NCBI RefSeq assembly: GCF_026230105.1
Contig: NC_079480.1
Location: 30,546,488 to 30,610,487, forward strand
Direction of reading: 5' to 3'
Source of the DNA: Diorhabda sublineata
Lineage: Eukaryota; Arthropoda; Insecta; Coleoptera; Chrysomelidae
Length of the DNA: 64,000 bases
The notes under the pieces are model-generated. The model was not told where the DNA came from and searched no databases. It saw only the letters and a list, made by a program, of their open reading frames with translations. Made by a program: the position numbers and the translations under genes. Shown piece by piece: positions 32,355 through 42,827 of this stretch (its first letter is position 1; each line of letters begins with the position of its first letter).

Positions 32355-32441
32355 ACGTTACACGAGCTGTAAGCCCATTATGCACTCATAAAATTTTTGA
32401 CTTCGTGCGTAATGGGTTACTTACAACTCTTGTTATGTAAT
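32355..32441. repeat. Foldback repeat around GCCCATTATGCAC
   Basis: The left arm (32355-32385, with CACGAGCTGTAAGCCCATTA) pairs with the right arm (32405-32441, with GTAATGGGTTACTTACAACT) around a loop of about 19 bases. Together with the 32023/32332 inverted pair this looks like a foldback-type MITE from about 32023 to 32441. Confidence 0.55.
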
Positions 32442-32919
32442 ATTACATATTATATATATAATTATATAAAATAAATTTTGTTTAAACAAGATGTTCATTT
32501 ATAATTGATTGTCCCGAGTATCATGTGCCTTGGAGCCTTCTACTCCTGTCTCGCTGTTAAAAATTACAAGCATCTCCTTTCTCAAGAAAAATAGACGATG
32601 CATTTAAAACTGACTGTAGTATATGTTGCACAGTTAATTCAAATCATGAATAAATCTAAAATCTTTCTTCTAATCAGTAGTTTGAAATCATTATCACTAA
32701 CTATCCCTCAGTCCAAAACTATATTGGATGCTGCCTCTAACAATACTCCAAATTCATAGTCCAGCTTGTAAATGATCTCAAGCTTAGCCACGTACTCGTA
32801 CATTATCTGATGTTTGAGAACGTCGTTGTGTCTTTTGCTACTATGACCGTCAAGTACATACTCACCGATTGGAAGAAAACGGTTAAATGCCTCAATTAAA
32901 TCAAGAAAGTTTTATAGTT
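32442..32919. other. AT-rich stretch, no gene recognised
   Basis: Nothing was identified on either strand. Confidence 0.4.
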
Positions 32920-33000
32920 TTATTGTTTTTCACAATATTCTCCAATAAGATCGATATATTTTTGCATGGGCTGGACCAAATTCTCGAAGCATTGTTCCAT
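32920..33000 (-). pseudogene. Possible mariner transposase C-terminus
   Basis: A 26-residue minus-strand frame, MEQCFENLVQPMQKYIDLIG then EYCEKQ and a stop, resembles the mariner end 'F..W..RM.KCID..GEYFE'. The Trp and Cys expected at two positions are Leu/Val and Tyr. The piece is short, so this is tentative. Confidence 0.35.
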
Positions 33001-33268
33001 TCTGATTTAATTACATCCAAAACATGTAATTTGGATGCATCAACTACTTTTTCAGGTGTATGAAAACGTTTATCTGTGGGAATAAGAAGAAATATTTTCA
33101 GTGCTGTAATAGTCTTATCATTTATATAATTTGAATGAAATCTAGCTAGTAGTTTATTATTTTATTTTCGTTTGCGTATAATAACAATGAATTTTGAAAG
33201 TTAAACGAGTCGCTGTATAATTAATTGTGAACTTGTTTGCTCACAAGATTCTCCTAGAGTTCGAAACA

Positions 33269-33660
33269 ATGCCAAGGGTACATCAACAATTTTTTCCAGC
33301 TAACTGATTTTAAATGTGGTCGTATTATTTGCATAATAGAGATGGGAGTTTCGCTATAATCGTCATCTCGAGATTGAAATTTTGTTGATCAACTTTAAGT
33401 GAACACAGCAGCATTCCGCGCCATTACAAAACTGAAGCAATGATTACGTTTAAAAGCATAAATGACATCTTATTTATGTCCTATTCTTTTTGGTCACTTG
33501 ATACTCCAATTGGTCTGCTGAAGAAGTTCCACTACGTCGCCCTGGGTCTGGAGAATTACAAATCACGAAGAACGTAGCTTAAGACTTTTGGCCATAGGTG
33601 AAAGATTTTCAACAACTTCAGTTGCAAATGATTGGATTAGAGCTGTAAGACCCAGAATAT
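33269..33660 (+). pseudogene. Tc1-like transposase N-terminal relic
   Basis: MPRVHQQFFPAN, then DFKCGRIICIIEMGVSL match the first Tc1 helix-turn-helix ('LS.FDRGRI.G....G.S...I'). Further on, TTSPWVWRITNHEERSLRLL and AIGERFSTTSVANDWIRA match the second ('RP..T...EDR.LR..A...R..TA..LA..W'). Two stops and at least one frameshift occur. No DDE core follows. Confidence 0.6.
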
Positions 33661-33894
33661 AATGCCATTTATTTAACTTACCTATCGTCCATTTTTATTC
33701 CTTTTTCCACTACTTCGTCGTCTTTGCTGAATTTCAGAATTCCGCAGGACCGGCTCCAGGGCGGAGATAAATTCGTATCAATAATATCAGTGTTGGTGAA
33801 ATTAATAATAATTAAATGTCGATTCAATTTTGTTTTGAACTCTATACATGATCTGAATAATTCTAACAAAAATTCCTAATGAAATTGATAATAT

Positions 33895-34480
33895 AATTGA
33901 GGAAATGGAGTCGTAATTCACACATGAACAAATGAAAAGTGATATGGAAGACATGACATCAGAAATAAAAAGAGAAATTGAGGATGTCAAAATGGAAACA
34001 AATAAGAAACGAAATGCTTCTGATAATAACGGAACAATAATATTTCTAGGAGAAAATACCTACTTAAATTAAAACAGGAGAACGTAAGAATAAAAAAAGA
34101 AAATGAACAAATATAAAACAGAAGAAGCAAAAATCGAAGAAGTTGTGAAAGATGTTTAAATGCGCATAGAAAGGATAGAAAAAGACGGAAAACACAATAA
34201 TACAGTTATGAGCGGCTCATTGATAGATACAAAAAATCAAGAAATGCAGAAAGATCGTATGAAAAAATGTAGGGCCCAAAAATCTGCTTGTTCCAACTAG
34301 AAAGTGAAGAGAACAAAAAATTATGGAGAATGGAGAGAAAAACAAAAACTAATAAGAGATATTAAAACCGTTATACGGAAAAAGTAAAGAAATTATGTAC
34401 TTGAAACATTAGAAAAGATGCAAGAGATTTGCAAGAAAGTATCGCCGCATTACAGAAAAAAAGATACGAGGAGAAAAGAA
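33895..34480 (+). pseudogene. Retroelement ORF1-type coiled-coil relic
   Basis: Lys/Glu-rich coiled-coil segments (EQMKSDMEDMTSEIKREIED, then RIERIEKDGKHNNTVMSGSL and IDTKNQEMQK) resemble the ORF1 proteins of insect non-LTR elements. In those a long coiled coil precedes 'R.NN..I.G...DT'. Several stops interrupt it. This is a family-level inference, as coiled coils are weakly diagnostic. Confidence 0.4.
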
Positions 34481-34765
34481 TTATAGAAAATAAATAGCTT
34501 CCGGTAATATAATGCAAGGCCAATATGAAGTAGGATTCATGATTTTTGGAAACCGAGTAATTTTATAATGAAAAAGAGTGCCGATCATTCTTATCAACAT
34601 TCAACAGTTCTAAATTTAAAACTAAAGTGATAATTATTATTTTATGGTGAAGTTATATTAAAAACCGCCAATGGCACAAGCTATTTTTGTTAATTTAATT
34701 TTATTTTTCAATTGTGCCAATTCGGTAAAAGAACCACATTCCCTTGAAACTAGATATCTTTTATA
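34481..34765. other. AT-rich stretch, no gene recognised
   Basis: A-rich sequence continuing from the ORF1-like relic. Nothing further was identified. Confidence 0.4.
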
Positions 34766-35660
34766 CAGGGTTTGTCCGTAAAGTAATAGGACTGAGTCGA
34801 TTTAAAAAAATTTATTGAGCCAATCGTTACAATTCTTTAAAAACTTTCAAAATAGGCTCCTTCTGCGTCGATGTAGCGCTGCCAGCGCGATTTCCAAGCA
34901 TTGAAGCCGTCACGGAAGGCATTCTCCGGAATAGCCTTGAGAGCCGCGGTGCATGCTGCTTGGATCGATCCCCTCTGTCGTCTCGAAATGCTGGCTGCCT
35001 TTCATCAGCCTTTTCAGGCGAGAAAACAAAAAAAGTCCGGGGGAGCCACATCTGGGCTGTAGGGCGGCTGCGGAAGCGATGGAATGCCGGCCTTAGTCAG
35101 GTAGCTGTTCACAAGAAAGGTGGTGTGAGCCGGGGCGTTGTCGTGGTGCAGCTTCCAGTCTGCTGGTCTTGTCGGACCCGATTGACATCTGGGCAATCAA
35201 ACGAATACTTAGTCGACGGTCTGTGTTCAAAACTTTGCGCACACGAGTCACATTGTCGGTGTTTGTCGAAGGTCTTCCAGCGCGGTCTTCATCGGCGACC
35301 TCTTCCCGACCCTACAAAAAGGCCTGGCACCACCGAAACACACCACTTCTTGCTAAAGCAACATCTGGGTAAGCCTGCTTGATCATATCAAACGTCTCTG
35401 TCGCAGATTTGCCGAGTTTCACACAGAATTTAATCGCATACCTCTGCTCTAACGAACGCTGCATTTTCGGCTTGCACAACTCACAGAAACACGTCGCGCG
35501 AAAATGCCTGTCCTGACTCTCCAGGTGCTCGGAGACAACTGACCAGCCGCTCGTTTGTTAGCTAGGAACGCCCTCTACCGAATCCAGTCAGTGCGCACAC
35601 GCTCTGAAGTACAATCGCGGCGGAAGAACATCAGGCCTATTACTTTCCGGACAAACCCTG
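34766..35660 (-). mobile_element. Mariner element with intact ends, internally deleted, GC-rich
   Basis: The 27-bp ends CAGGGTTTGTCCGTAAAGTA... and the complement CAGGGTTTGTCCGGAAAGTA... differ at only two positions. TA flanks both sides (34764-34765 and 35661-35662). The 895-bp length is short of the usual 1.3 kb because the middle of the transposase is deleted. Its base composition is clearly GC-richer than the surrounding AT-rich DNA. Confidence 0.9.
34827..35464 (-). pseudogene. Mariner transposase, internally deleted
   Basis: The frame starts MQRSLEQRYAIKFCVKLGKS, continues through a helix-turn-helix (ARSGVFRWCQAF) to a stop where Lys or Glu is expected, and on to RAGRPSTNTDN and RRLSIRLIAQMS. 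It then jumps to ADWKLHHDNAPAHTTFLVNS and PPYSPDVAPPDFFCF. The segment with the first catalytic Asp (TMDE/TGDE type) is lost. The HHDN and SPD acids are kept. A frameshift separates the PDFF part from the C-terminus. It is non-functional, but its ends could be mobilised in trans. Confidence 0.85.
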
Positions 35661-35662
35661 TA

Positions 35663-36751
35663 GATAACAAGAAATAGATCACAAAGAATAGACAATCAAC
35701 TTGAAAACCTAGTCTCAAAAAAATTAAACTATTTCACCGTAGGTGACATCTAGATTAACAACTTACGAAAAAATACGTTGAAACAAAAATGCTGATTAAC
35801 ATTTTAGATAACGTATATTCCCATTGATACAAACTAAAAAAGGTGACAAATGTGTCGTGAAATTAGAGTACCGGATCGTATTACAAAATAACTCACTGAA
35901 AGCATATGTTTTTAACAAGGTCATGTTGGCAATATTTTATTTATAAGAGACAAATGACTCATAAAAAATCAACGGATTCGATTTCAAAATTTTCAGAACT
36001 ATTCCAAATATGTAAACATAGATAAGAGTTTAATGTGTCGGCTGTTATAAGAAACCTATAATAAAACTCATGAATCATAAACAAATAATATGAGAACACT
36101 TTAGAAACATTCACATATCTTATCAAATAACACTAGTTTACAAAATTTAACATTTTGTCTGTTGCCCCCAATTTTTTGGTTGGTACTGTTCAGTTGTGAC
36201 TTGTTTTTGTCAAATCTACCCTCAATTTTTTTTATCTACTCAAGTTATTTCGGTTTCATTTAAGCGTTAATTTTAATCTATAGCAGACTAGTGCAGGGTA
36301 TAGTGGCGCATTCGTTTGCCAAATTGTTTTAAGACGTAATTTTTGTTAAAAATGTCCGGAGGTGTTCCTGATTTTAAAAGTATAAGATGACACTTGATAT
36401 CTTTTTATGTTATTGTTTAAGCAACGAAAAACTGAATAAGCCAAAAAAAGCATTTTTTGCAATGAATTAATTTTTTTTATATTCTTTACAAAATCTCGAA
36501 TGAATAAAGTCCTTACACCTATTATCGTATCTCCAACCCATTAATTGATTTGAATTTTTCTAAATTCAAAATCGGCGAAAATCTAATTTTCCTGAATTAA
36601 ATAATATACCTAAAAAATTGAAATGTTGTAATTTTTTATCAAATATTTCGATTATCTTAAACAAATTAACCTAAATAGATTTGAAGAATTTTGTTTTTTT
36701 ATATAATAACATCAGTATCAGTAGTTCAAAAAGATTATTTTTGCTATACAG
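35663..36751. other. AT-rich stretch, weak first-exon-like site
   Basis: ATGTCCGGAGGTGTTCCTGA at about 36352 opens a short frame and is followed by AAAA|GTATAAG, a possible donor. The upstream DNA resembles a 5' UTR. No matching downstream exon was recognised, so no gene is called. Confidence 0.25.
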
Positions 36752-38620
36752 AGTGTTCCGGTACTTAATGCAAAGAATTCGAGAGTGAGTAGATGACGTG
36801 AAAATAATGCTGCGATATAAAAAACTTTTCTCATATGACCCCTCGTTTCTGAGTTAGAGGTCTTTAAAGTTGTGAAATCACAACTTATATTTTCTAAATT
36901 CGAACATTCTGAAGGCTACAGGCGGCTCATGTTCAATAGTTAATAATCCGTAACTTTTACAATCTAAATATAACAAAAATGAATTTTTCAATCGACTTTT
37001 TATCAAAAAGGTACTCGATGACTTGAAAAACTCTATAGAATTTATGGCTTAAGAGTTATGTAGATTTTTTGATCGTTGTACATACCACGGAAACCGTTCG
37101 CCATAAATAGACAATCTGATCAAAATTATCATAAATTGTAATTATTTATTAAAAAATACGCACAGGAGGTATTAAAATACAATCAAACATTTCCAATTAA
37201 ACTGCATACTGTTGAACGTGTTACTTACATAAGGAAAAAATTGAGAAGTAGTAAAATTCAGTTGGTTAATCTACAACTTATCGAATAAAAATAAAAAAAC
37301 TGCAATAAATGTTCGAAGTGGACACTTTGCACTTTTACACACTTCCGTAGCATATTTCTTTGAAATAGGAAGAGCATTCCAAGTTTATTTTATATTTTAA
37401 GATATCCCAAAAAATTGCAAATGGACCTCTTTGACCACCTATTAGAAAAAATGTTATTAAGATGATTTTTTAGAGGAATATGACATAACATGTGTGGGAA
37501 ATCATTTTGGAGTAATTCTAAGTATCGCTGACCATTCAGGTTATTACCAAAAAAATATGGACCTACTAAATTATTACCCACTATTCCTGCCCACACATTA
37601 GCACAAAATTGATGTTGATTTTTGGTTGAAATTGTATCATGATGATCTTTATCTGCTCTTGAATATAAATCATGGTAATTAATAAAGCCGTCTCGTGTGA
37701 AACCAGCTTCATAAGTAGGCCAGTCTTGCCGGATATTCCTCTACATCCATGGCATGCACTTTTTGTATGTGGAAGAGGTAAAGAAGTTGCATCTGAAGAA
37801 TTCTATGATTAGTTGTAGTTGATACGTTAAATTGTAATGACATTTTGCGTCATTACGACGCTAATTGTGGGATCAGCATCAATTACATCTAATGCATTTT
37901 GCTCCAAACTGGTGTTCGTATAGGTCGTTGTTGACTTTCACCACCTTTTTTGGTAGACACCGAAAATATCATTTAAAAAAAAAATAATAGAAAACTAGTT
38001 TATTTAATACATACAGACAAATTGAATAATTCTGCCAGGAAAGCGTTCAGTATACAATCTTCTGGATCTGACGAGTTACCAGAAGCCAAACCAAAAATCA
38101 AATGCATGTCGGTATATTCACAGGTTCTAGAAAAAATATAATTTTTAATTGAATATCACGTAGTAACTTATTTAACAGTAGCCTACTACATGAAAAATAA
38201 TTATTAAACATTTTTTTACAGTTTTTCCTTTTGCCGGTAATATGATGTTCGATAGTATGTAGTACAAATGTTTATTTATTTATTACTAGTTCTCCAAGAA
38301 ATGTTTGATCGTGTTTAAGTGAGTATTTTTAATAAATAATTTCAATGTATGATAAATTTCTTCCGAAAGTCTTTTTATGGCGACAGTTTTCTTGGCTTGT
38401 ACAATGATCCAAAAATCGACATATCTCCTAAACCATAAGTTTTATCAAGTTAAACAAAGAGTAACTTTTGTTAAAAAATCGATTGAAAAATACAAGTTTG
38501 CTATCTTTAGATTATACAGGTTGTCCCTGTAAAAGTTACGGATTATTAACCATTGGCATGAGCCGCTCCTGGATTTCAGATAGTAGTGTAGAATTATTTA
38601 TTCCGCCAAACAAACTACAT
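36752..38620 (-). mobile_element. Tc1/mariner-type element with long terminal inverted repeats
   Basis: The left end (36752 to about 37130) and right end (38384-38620, inverted) share the same series: CGGCTCATG, TTAATAATCCGTAACTTTTA, ACAATCTAAA and TTTTTCAATCGA. The arms exceed 200 bp. Between them lies a minus-strand transposase pseudogene. The right outer tip is decayed. Solo ends of the family occur at 5709-6070 and 51972-52030. Confidence 0.7.
37380..37975 (-). pseudogene. Transposase relic of the long-inverted-repeat element
   Basis: On the minus strand TRDGFINYHDLYSRAD and KDHHDTISTKNQHQFCANVW, then AGIVGNNLVGPYFFGNNLNG and QRYLELLQNDFPH match a family of insect Tc1/mariner-like transposases. 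Those read 'NVWAGI.G..L.GP.F...LNG..YL.FL...LP'. The usual 'HDGAPAHF' segment with the second catalytic acid is absent. The upstream part is frameshifted. Confidence 0.7.
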
Positions 38621-39861
38621 GGACATACGTAATTGAAAAAATGAAGTACTTAGAAATATTGATTTTAGGACACTTTCCCCTATACGTTGGTGTACCTATT
38701 GCCACCAATATGAAGTTAAATGAAAAATATTGTACTATTTCCCTAGTCTTGAACAAAATAAAATACAATTATCCCAAGTGAAAATTTGTGTCGATTTAAA
38801 AATGGTGGATATTCTTCTGGTTTAACAAAGTAGTTAAACTAAGTTTCCCTGCTTTATACGTCTTTGGGACAGTAGAGTTAGAGAATATGGACAAGAAGAT
38901 ACTGATCCCTGAGCCTTGAGAGAAAATATAATTATCTTTCCACCATTCCATATAAAATAGGGAATCATGAAAGTTTGATGAGTCAAAAATAAAAGCTGCT
39001 TCTTTTACATTTGCTAATAATATTTTACGCCGATTATTATATTTTTCAATTATTGATGCGTGCATATCGTTATCAATTTTGTTTGCTTGAATTTAATGTA
39101 TGACGAATTATGTGTTGTTCGAGATGTTGTTGGTTTAACGATTGATTGGTTCAACGCTGGGATCAAAAGCGTGCTTTTTTGTTAGTGTGAAGAAGTAGGT
39201 AATGGAGGCTTTCATGAAAAAGTACCGCCGAGTGACGTAAGAACGTTGGTTTTTCCTTAAATGTGCTGCAAGGTATATTGTAAAGGATTAGGTAAATTGT
39301 ATGCAGCTAGAAAACTAAGAAGATTATAAAAAAAGGTAATTTGGGGTTTTCAAAAAAGGCAATTCCATAGGACAAAAGTCGGGCATTCGGTCAGTTGGTT
39401 ATTGTTCCAATTCGTTGACGAGATCATATAAAAATGTTTTTTATAGGTGCAATTTCTTCATGTCCGACTGTAAAAAATGCTGTCAATTCTTAATGTCAAT
39501 TCAAGTATTCTTAAGTCGTTATCAAATTTAAATTTAGTTTTTTACAAACAACAATCAAAACGTATTCCGGATTTTTTCCAAAATATGAATTGATTACGTT
39601 TAAATACATAAGTGAAGTCAGGTAAGTTAGTTGTGTCTATATGTGATGGGTTCAAAATTACTTGAAATGATCCTGGGAAGGTAATCCAAGGGCTTGATTT
39701 GTTAAAGTCTATCGAACTTCTTGCATATGTGTGTGAAAACGAATATAAACTATTATCATCCAGCTTGTCCTAGTTTTAGCTATCGATTGATGATAATAAT
39801 TTTATAATTAAAAACAAATATAACTGACATAATATAACTCTAATGATAAAATAAATATATG
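38621..39861. other. AT-rich stretch, no gene recognised
   Basis: The 89-residue minus-strand frame at 38796-39065 has no recognisable domain. Nothing else was identified. Confidence 0.4.
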
Positions 39862-41005
39862 TCTTCTTCTTCTTCTTCTTCTTCTTATTTTAAGACTGTG
39901 TCTTGTGTTTTCAAAGAGGCAGCCTAAGTTGCGACTGCGAGGACCAGCTCTCATACCAGCGCTTTGGTGGTCTTCCAGGCGGTCTACTTGTATTGGGTCT
40001 CTCTTCGTTTGCGATTTACGCCAGTCGATCGTTGTTCATTCTATTGACATGATCTCTCCATGCTCTTCTTCTAATTCTGGCCCATCTCACTATATCCGGA
40101 ACGTCACACATTCTTCTGATTTCATTGCTCCTTATTCTGTCTCTTAGTGTTTTCCCTGTGATTGAGCGTAATGTTTTCATCTCGGTTGTTCTAAGAATCC
40201 GTTTAGTAGTTGCAGTCTCCGCCCTCGTTTCTATGGCGTATGTCATTACTGGTCTAACACAAGTTTTATATATCCGTGTTTTGCTTTCGATACTTAAAAA
40301 TTTATTCCTCCATATCACGGTTCGAAGGAATCCTGATATCCTAGATGCTGCTGTTGTTTGCGTTTTGACTTCTTGTTTCAAGTTCCTATTGCTCGTGATG
40401 CTAACCCCTAAATATTTAAAAGACATAACCTGTTATACACTTTTATTATAAATTGCCAGTTTGCATCTTCTTGGTTCTCTCGCTATTGTCAAGGATTGTG
40501 TCTTTTGTTTCGATATGATCATATTGAATTCTCCTGCAACTGTTTCAAATCTGTGTAGCAGTTTTTGCAGATTATCCTCATCTTCAGATATCACAACCGC
40601 GTCATCAGCGTAGCAAACTATCTTAAACTCATGTTTTCCCATTCTGTATCCTCTGCCTGCCGTTTTGACTTCTTTTATGATTTCGTCCATTATAATGTTG
40701 AAGAGTATTGGGCTGAGACTATCTCCTTGTCTGATCCCTGTTGATACTGGCATTTTACTGGAGAGTTCGTTGTTTACTCTTACATATGTGCTATTTCCGT
40801 TGTTCATGTCCCGAATGATGTCTATTGTCCTTTGGTTTACGCCTCGTTTTTTTAGTAGCTCAATGACGTCATGTAATCTCACTCTGTCAAATGCTTTTGT
40901 TAAGTCTATGAAGCATATAAACGCGGTTTTATTGTACTCTATGGCCTTTTCGGCAATCTGTCTTAAGATGAATATAGCGTCTATGGTTGATCTATTTTTT
41001 ATTTT
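39862..41005 (-). mobile_element. 5'-truncated non-LTR retrotransposon (RT domain), second copy
   Basis: Minus-strand coding runs RSTIDAIFILRQIAEKAIEY, FICFIDLTKAFDRVRLHDVI (motif A, Asp), STGIRQGDSLSPILFNIIMD, then FKIVCYADDAVVISE (motif C, YADD), FKYLGVSITS, VMTYAIETRAE, IRRMCDVPD and GRPPKRWYESW, and ends in (AAG)n. A TAA interrupts at 40433-40435 (KSV*QVMSF), and another follows NNDRLA. The RT catalytic residues survive. Similar to RTE/craft-type elements; the exact clade is not certain. The N-terminal endonuclease is missing. Confidence 0.85.
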
Positions 41006-41724
41006 AACACTTAATAACTAGATTAATAAATTATTTTAATGGATCAAACAATATAAAAGGTCCATTGAACTACATATAAATATTTAGTTTATAATTTAAT
41101 TAAAGAATTACTGAATATCAGTATAAATCACTAAAAGTTAATGAAAATTTGTGTAAAAACTTATTTCCAAAGTACAAGCAAAGATATAATATATTTAAAA
41201 AAGGATAATCCTTTTTTTGCACGATGTTATTTTGTTTGATTAGGTCTAAATTCTCCTTTTAGATATAAATATGACATAGGGTACGTTTGCCTAGTTATAG
41301 AATTCAGATATACATGGATGACCTCATTATCCGTATTCTATTTCGAGAACGGTTGAGCACGTGGAAAAATGTTTTCAATAAAAATTGTACGAACTCTTTT
41401 ACTCTATAATTTTCAAGATTTGCGCATGATAGCAGCAATAGAAACTGAAATAATCCCGAAAAACTGTTTTTTTCAACCTTCAATAACTTACAAAGCCGAA
41501 GCGAAACTCTATGAGGCTTTTAACACTTCAAAAAGGAGGTTTACATAAAAAATCAGCTTATTATCTCACATATCCACGTTAATTAATCAAATGACTGGTA
41601 TTGATTTTTTGACAAATTCTGATGCTGAATTTAACGAATACCAACGGCATTTATTGAAAGAGAATAATGTACTTGTCCTCTATTGGTGCATAGAAATTAA
41701 TCTAAGTAAGTTACCACTTCATCC
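41006..41724. other. AT-rich stretch, no gene recognised
   Basis: No open frame, repeat or transposon end was identified. Confidence 0.4.
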
Positions 41725-41732
41725 ACCATATT

Positions 41733-41944
41733 CAGGGCCGGATTAAGCTAGGGGCTTGGGGGGGGGGCTATAGCCCCGGGCCCCAGGTCCAAGAGGGCCA
41801 CATCATTTGGAAATCATTCTGTATTTTTTGATGTGTTGATACCACAAATCTAACGTATTGATATTATTTTGTGAATTTTTCCGAGTTTTCGAATTTCCCG
41901 TCATGATTTTAGCCCCGGGCCTTATAAATCTTAATCCGGTCTTG
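41733..41944. mobile_element. 212-bp hAT-type MITE with perfect 8-bp target duplication
   Basis: Terminal repeats are CAGGGCCGGATTAAG and the complement of CTTAATCCGGTCTTG. ACCATATT occurs at 41725-41732 and 41945-41952. GGGCCCCAGG and GCCCCGGGCC blocks flank an AT-rich core, as in the element at 14437-14720. A run of ten G lies near 41758-41768. The CAGGG tip and 8-bp duplication fit hAT. Confidence 0.8.
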
Positions 41945-41952
41945 ACCATATT

Positions 41953-42737
41953 TACCTTATGTGGCTCCTTCCGATTACTTTTCGTTACCAAACTTAAAAA
42001 AGGAATAGGCGGAAGGATTACTTTATGATTTAAAAAATTTGGAAAATTTAATAGACTAATTGTGTAGGATTAAAAAATTACGCCAAAAAATTAAATATTT
42101 GTACGGTTAAGCCACTTCGTTAAACCGTAATACAAAATAGTAATTATAAACACAGTAAACAGAAATTGAAAAAAGGTTTAACCCTCTTCTGATAATCATA
42201 TCTCAAAGGACAAATGTCTTTATCTTCTTTCGCGATACCTCACTTGGGTGTTTATCTGTGGTTAGTTGCATTCTTCCGACATGTACTTCGGCGCGTCGTG
42301 AGGCTCTTTCTCTTGAATCGCCGCGACGTCGTGCTCACGTGATCAGGGCGGTTACTCCGCGAATACAGTATAGACGTACGTTATAGGGAGAAGCAGCGCA
42401 ATCGTAAGAATTTGATTAGGGTGATTCCGAAAACTGCTAATGAGAATCAACTCACAATCAAAAAATCATGATTCAAAAACTGAAAGCCAGAAATGAACGG
42501 ATTTTTCAGCATACATAAGATGATTAGTAGGGCTTATATGGTTATAGGTGTCTAAAATTTAGGAGAACGTATTTTTTAATATTAGGATGGATATTAATTT
42601 ATTTTTATTATAAAATAAATTTAATCATATAAATTTTAAGAATTTACGTTTTTAAGATCAAATTTTTCACAATGGAATTGGGAATATATAAATTAGGTAC
42701 AGCGATTATTTAAAACAAATACAATTAAATCAAATGT
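41953..42737. other. Stretch containing a CpG-dense islet at 42278-42400
   Basis: Within AT-rich DNA, about 120 bp (including TTCGGCGCGTCGTGAGG and ATCGCCGCGACGTCGTGC) is dense in CG. It could be a promoter core, a transposon end or a foreign fragment. No open frame or RNA fold was assigned. Confidence 0.35.
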
Positions 42738-42827
42738 ATAAAAATAATTTTATATTCTACTTTGACAAAATTAATTTACCGGTTATGTTATGAATTTTTT
42801 TTTATCTTCACAATATATATTATTATT

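Noticed and set aside
34960..35382. 140-residue plus-strand frame
   Set aside because: It is antisense to the GC-rich mariner transposase pseudogene. GC-rich DNA has fewer stops, so the frame stays open by composition.
36352..36390. First coding exon starting MSGGVPDFK
   Set aside because: The donor is weak and no downstream exon or domain was found. It is kept only as a note in the regional description.
40125..40451. 108-residue plus-strand frame
   Set aside because: It is the antisense shadow of the retroelement coding strand and mirrors the similar shadow at 11815-12033.
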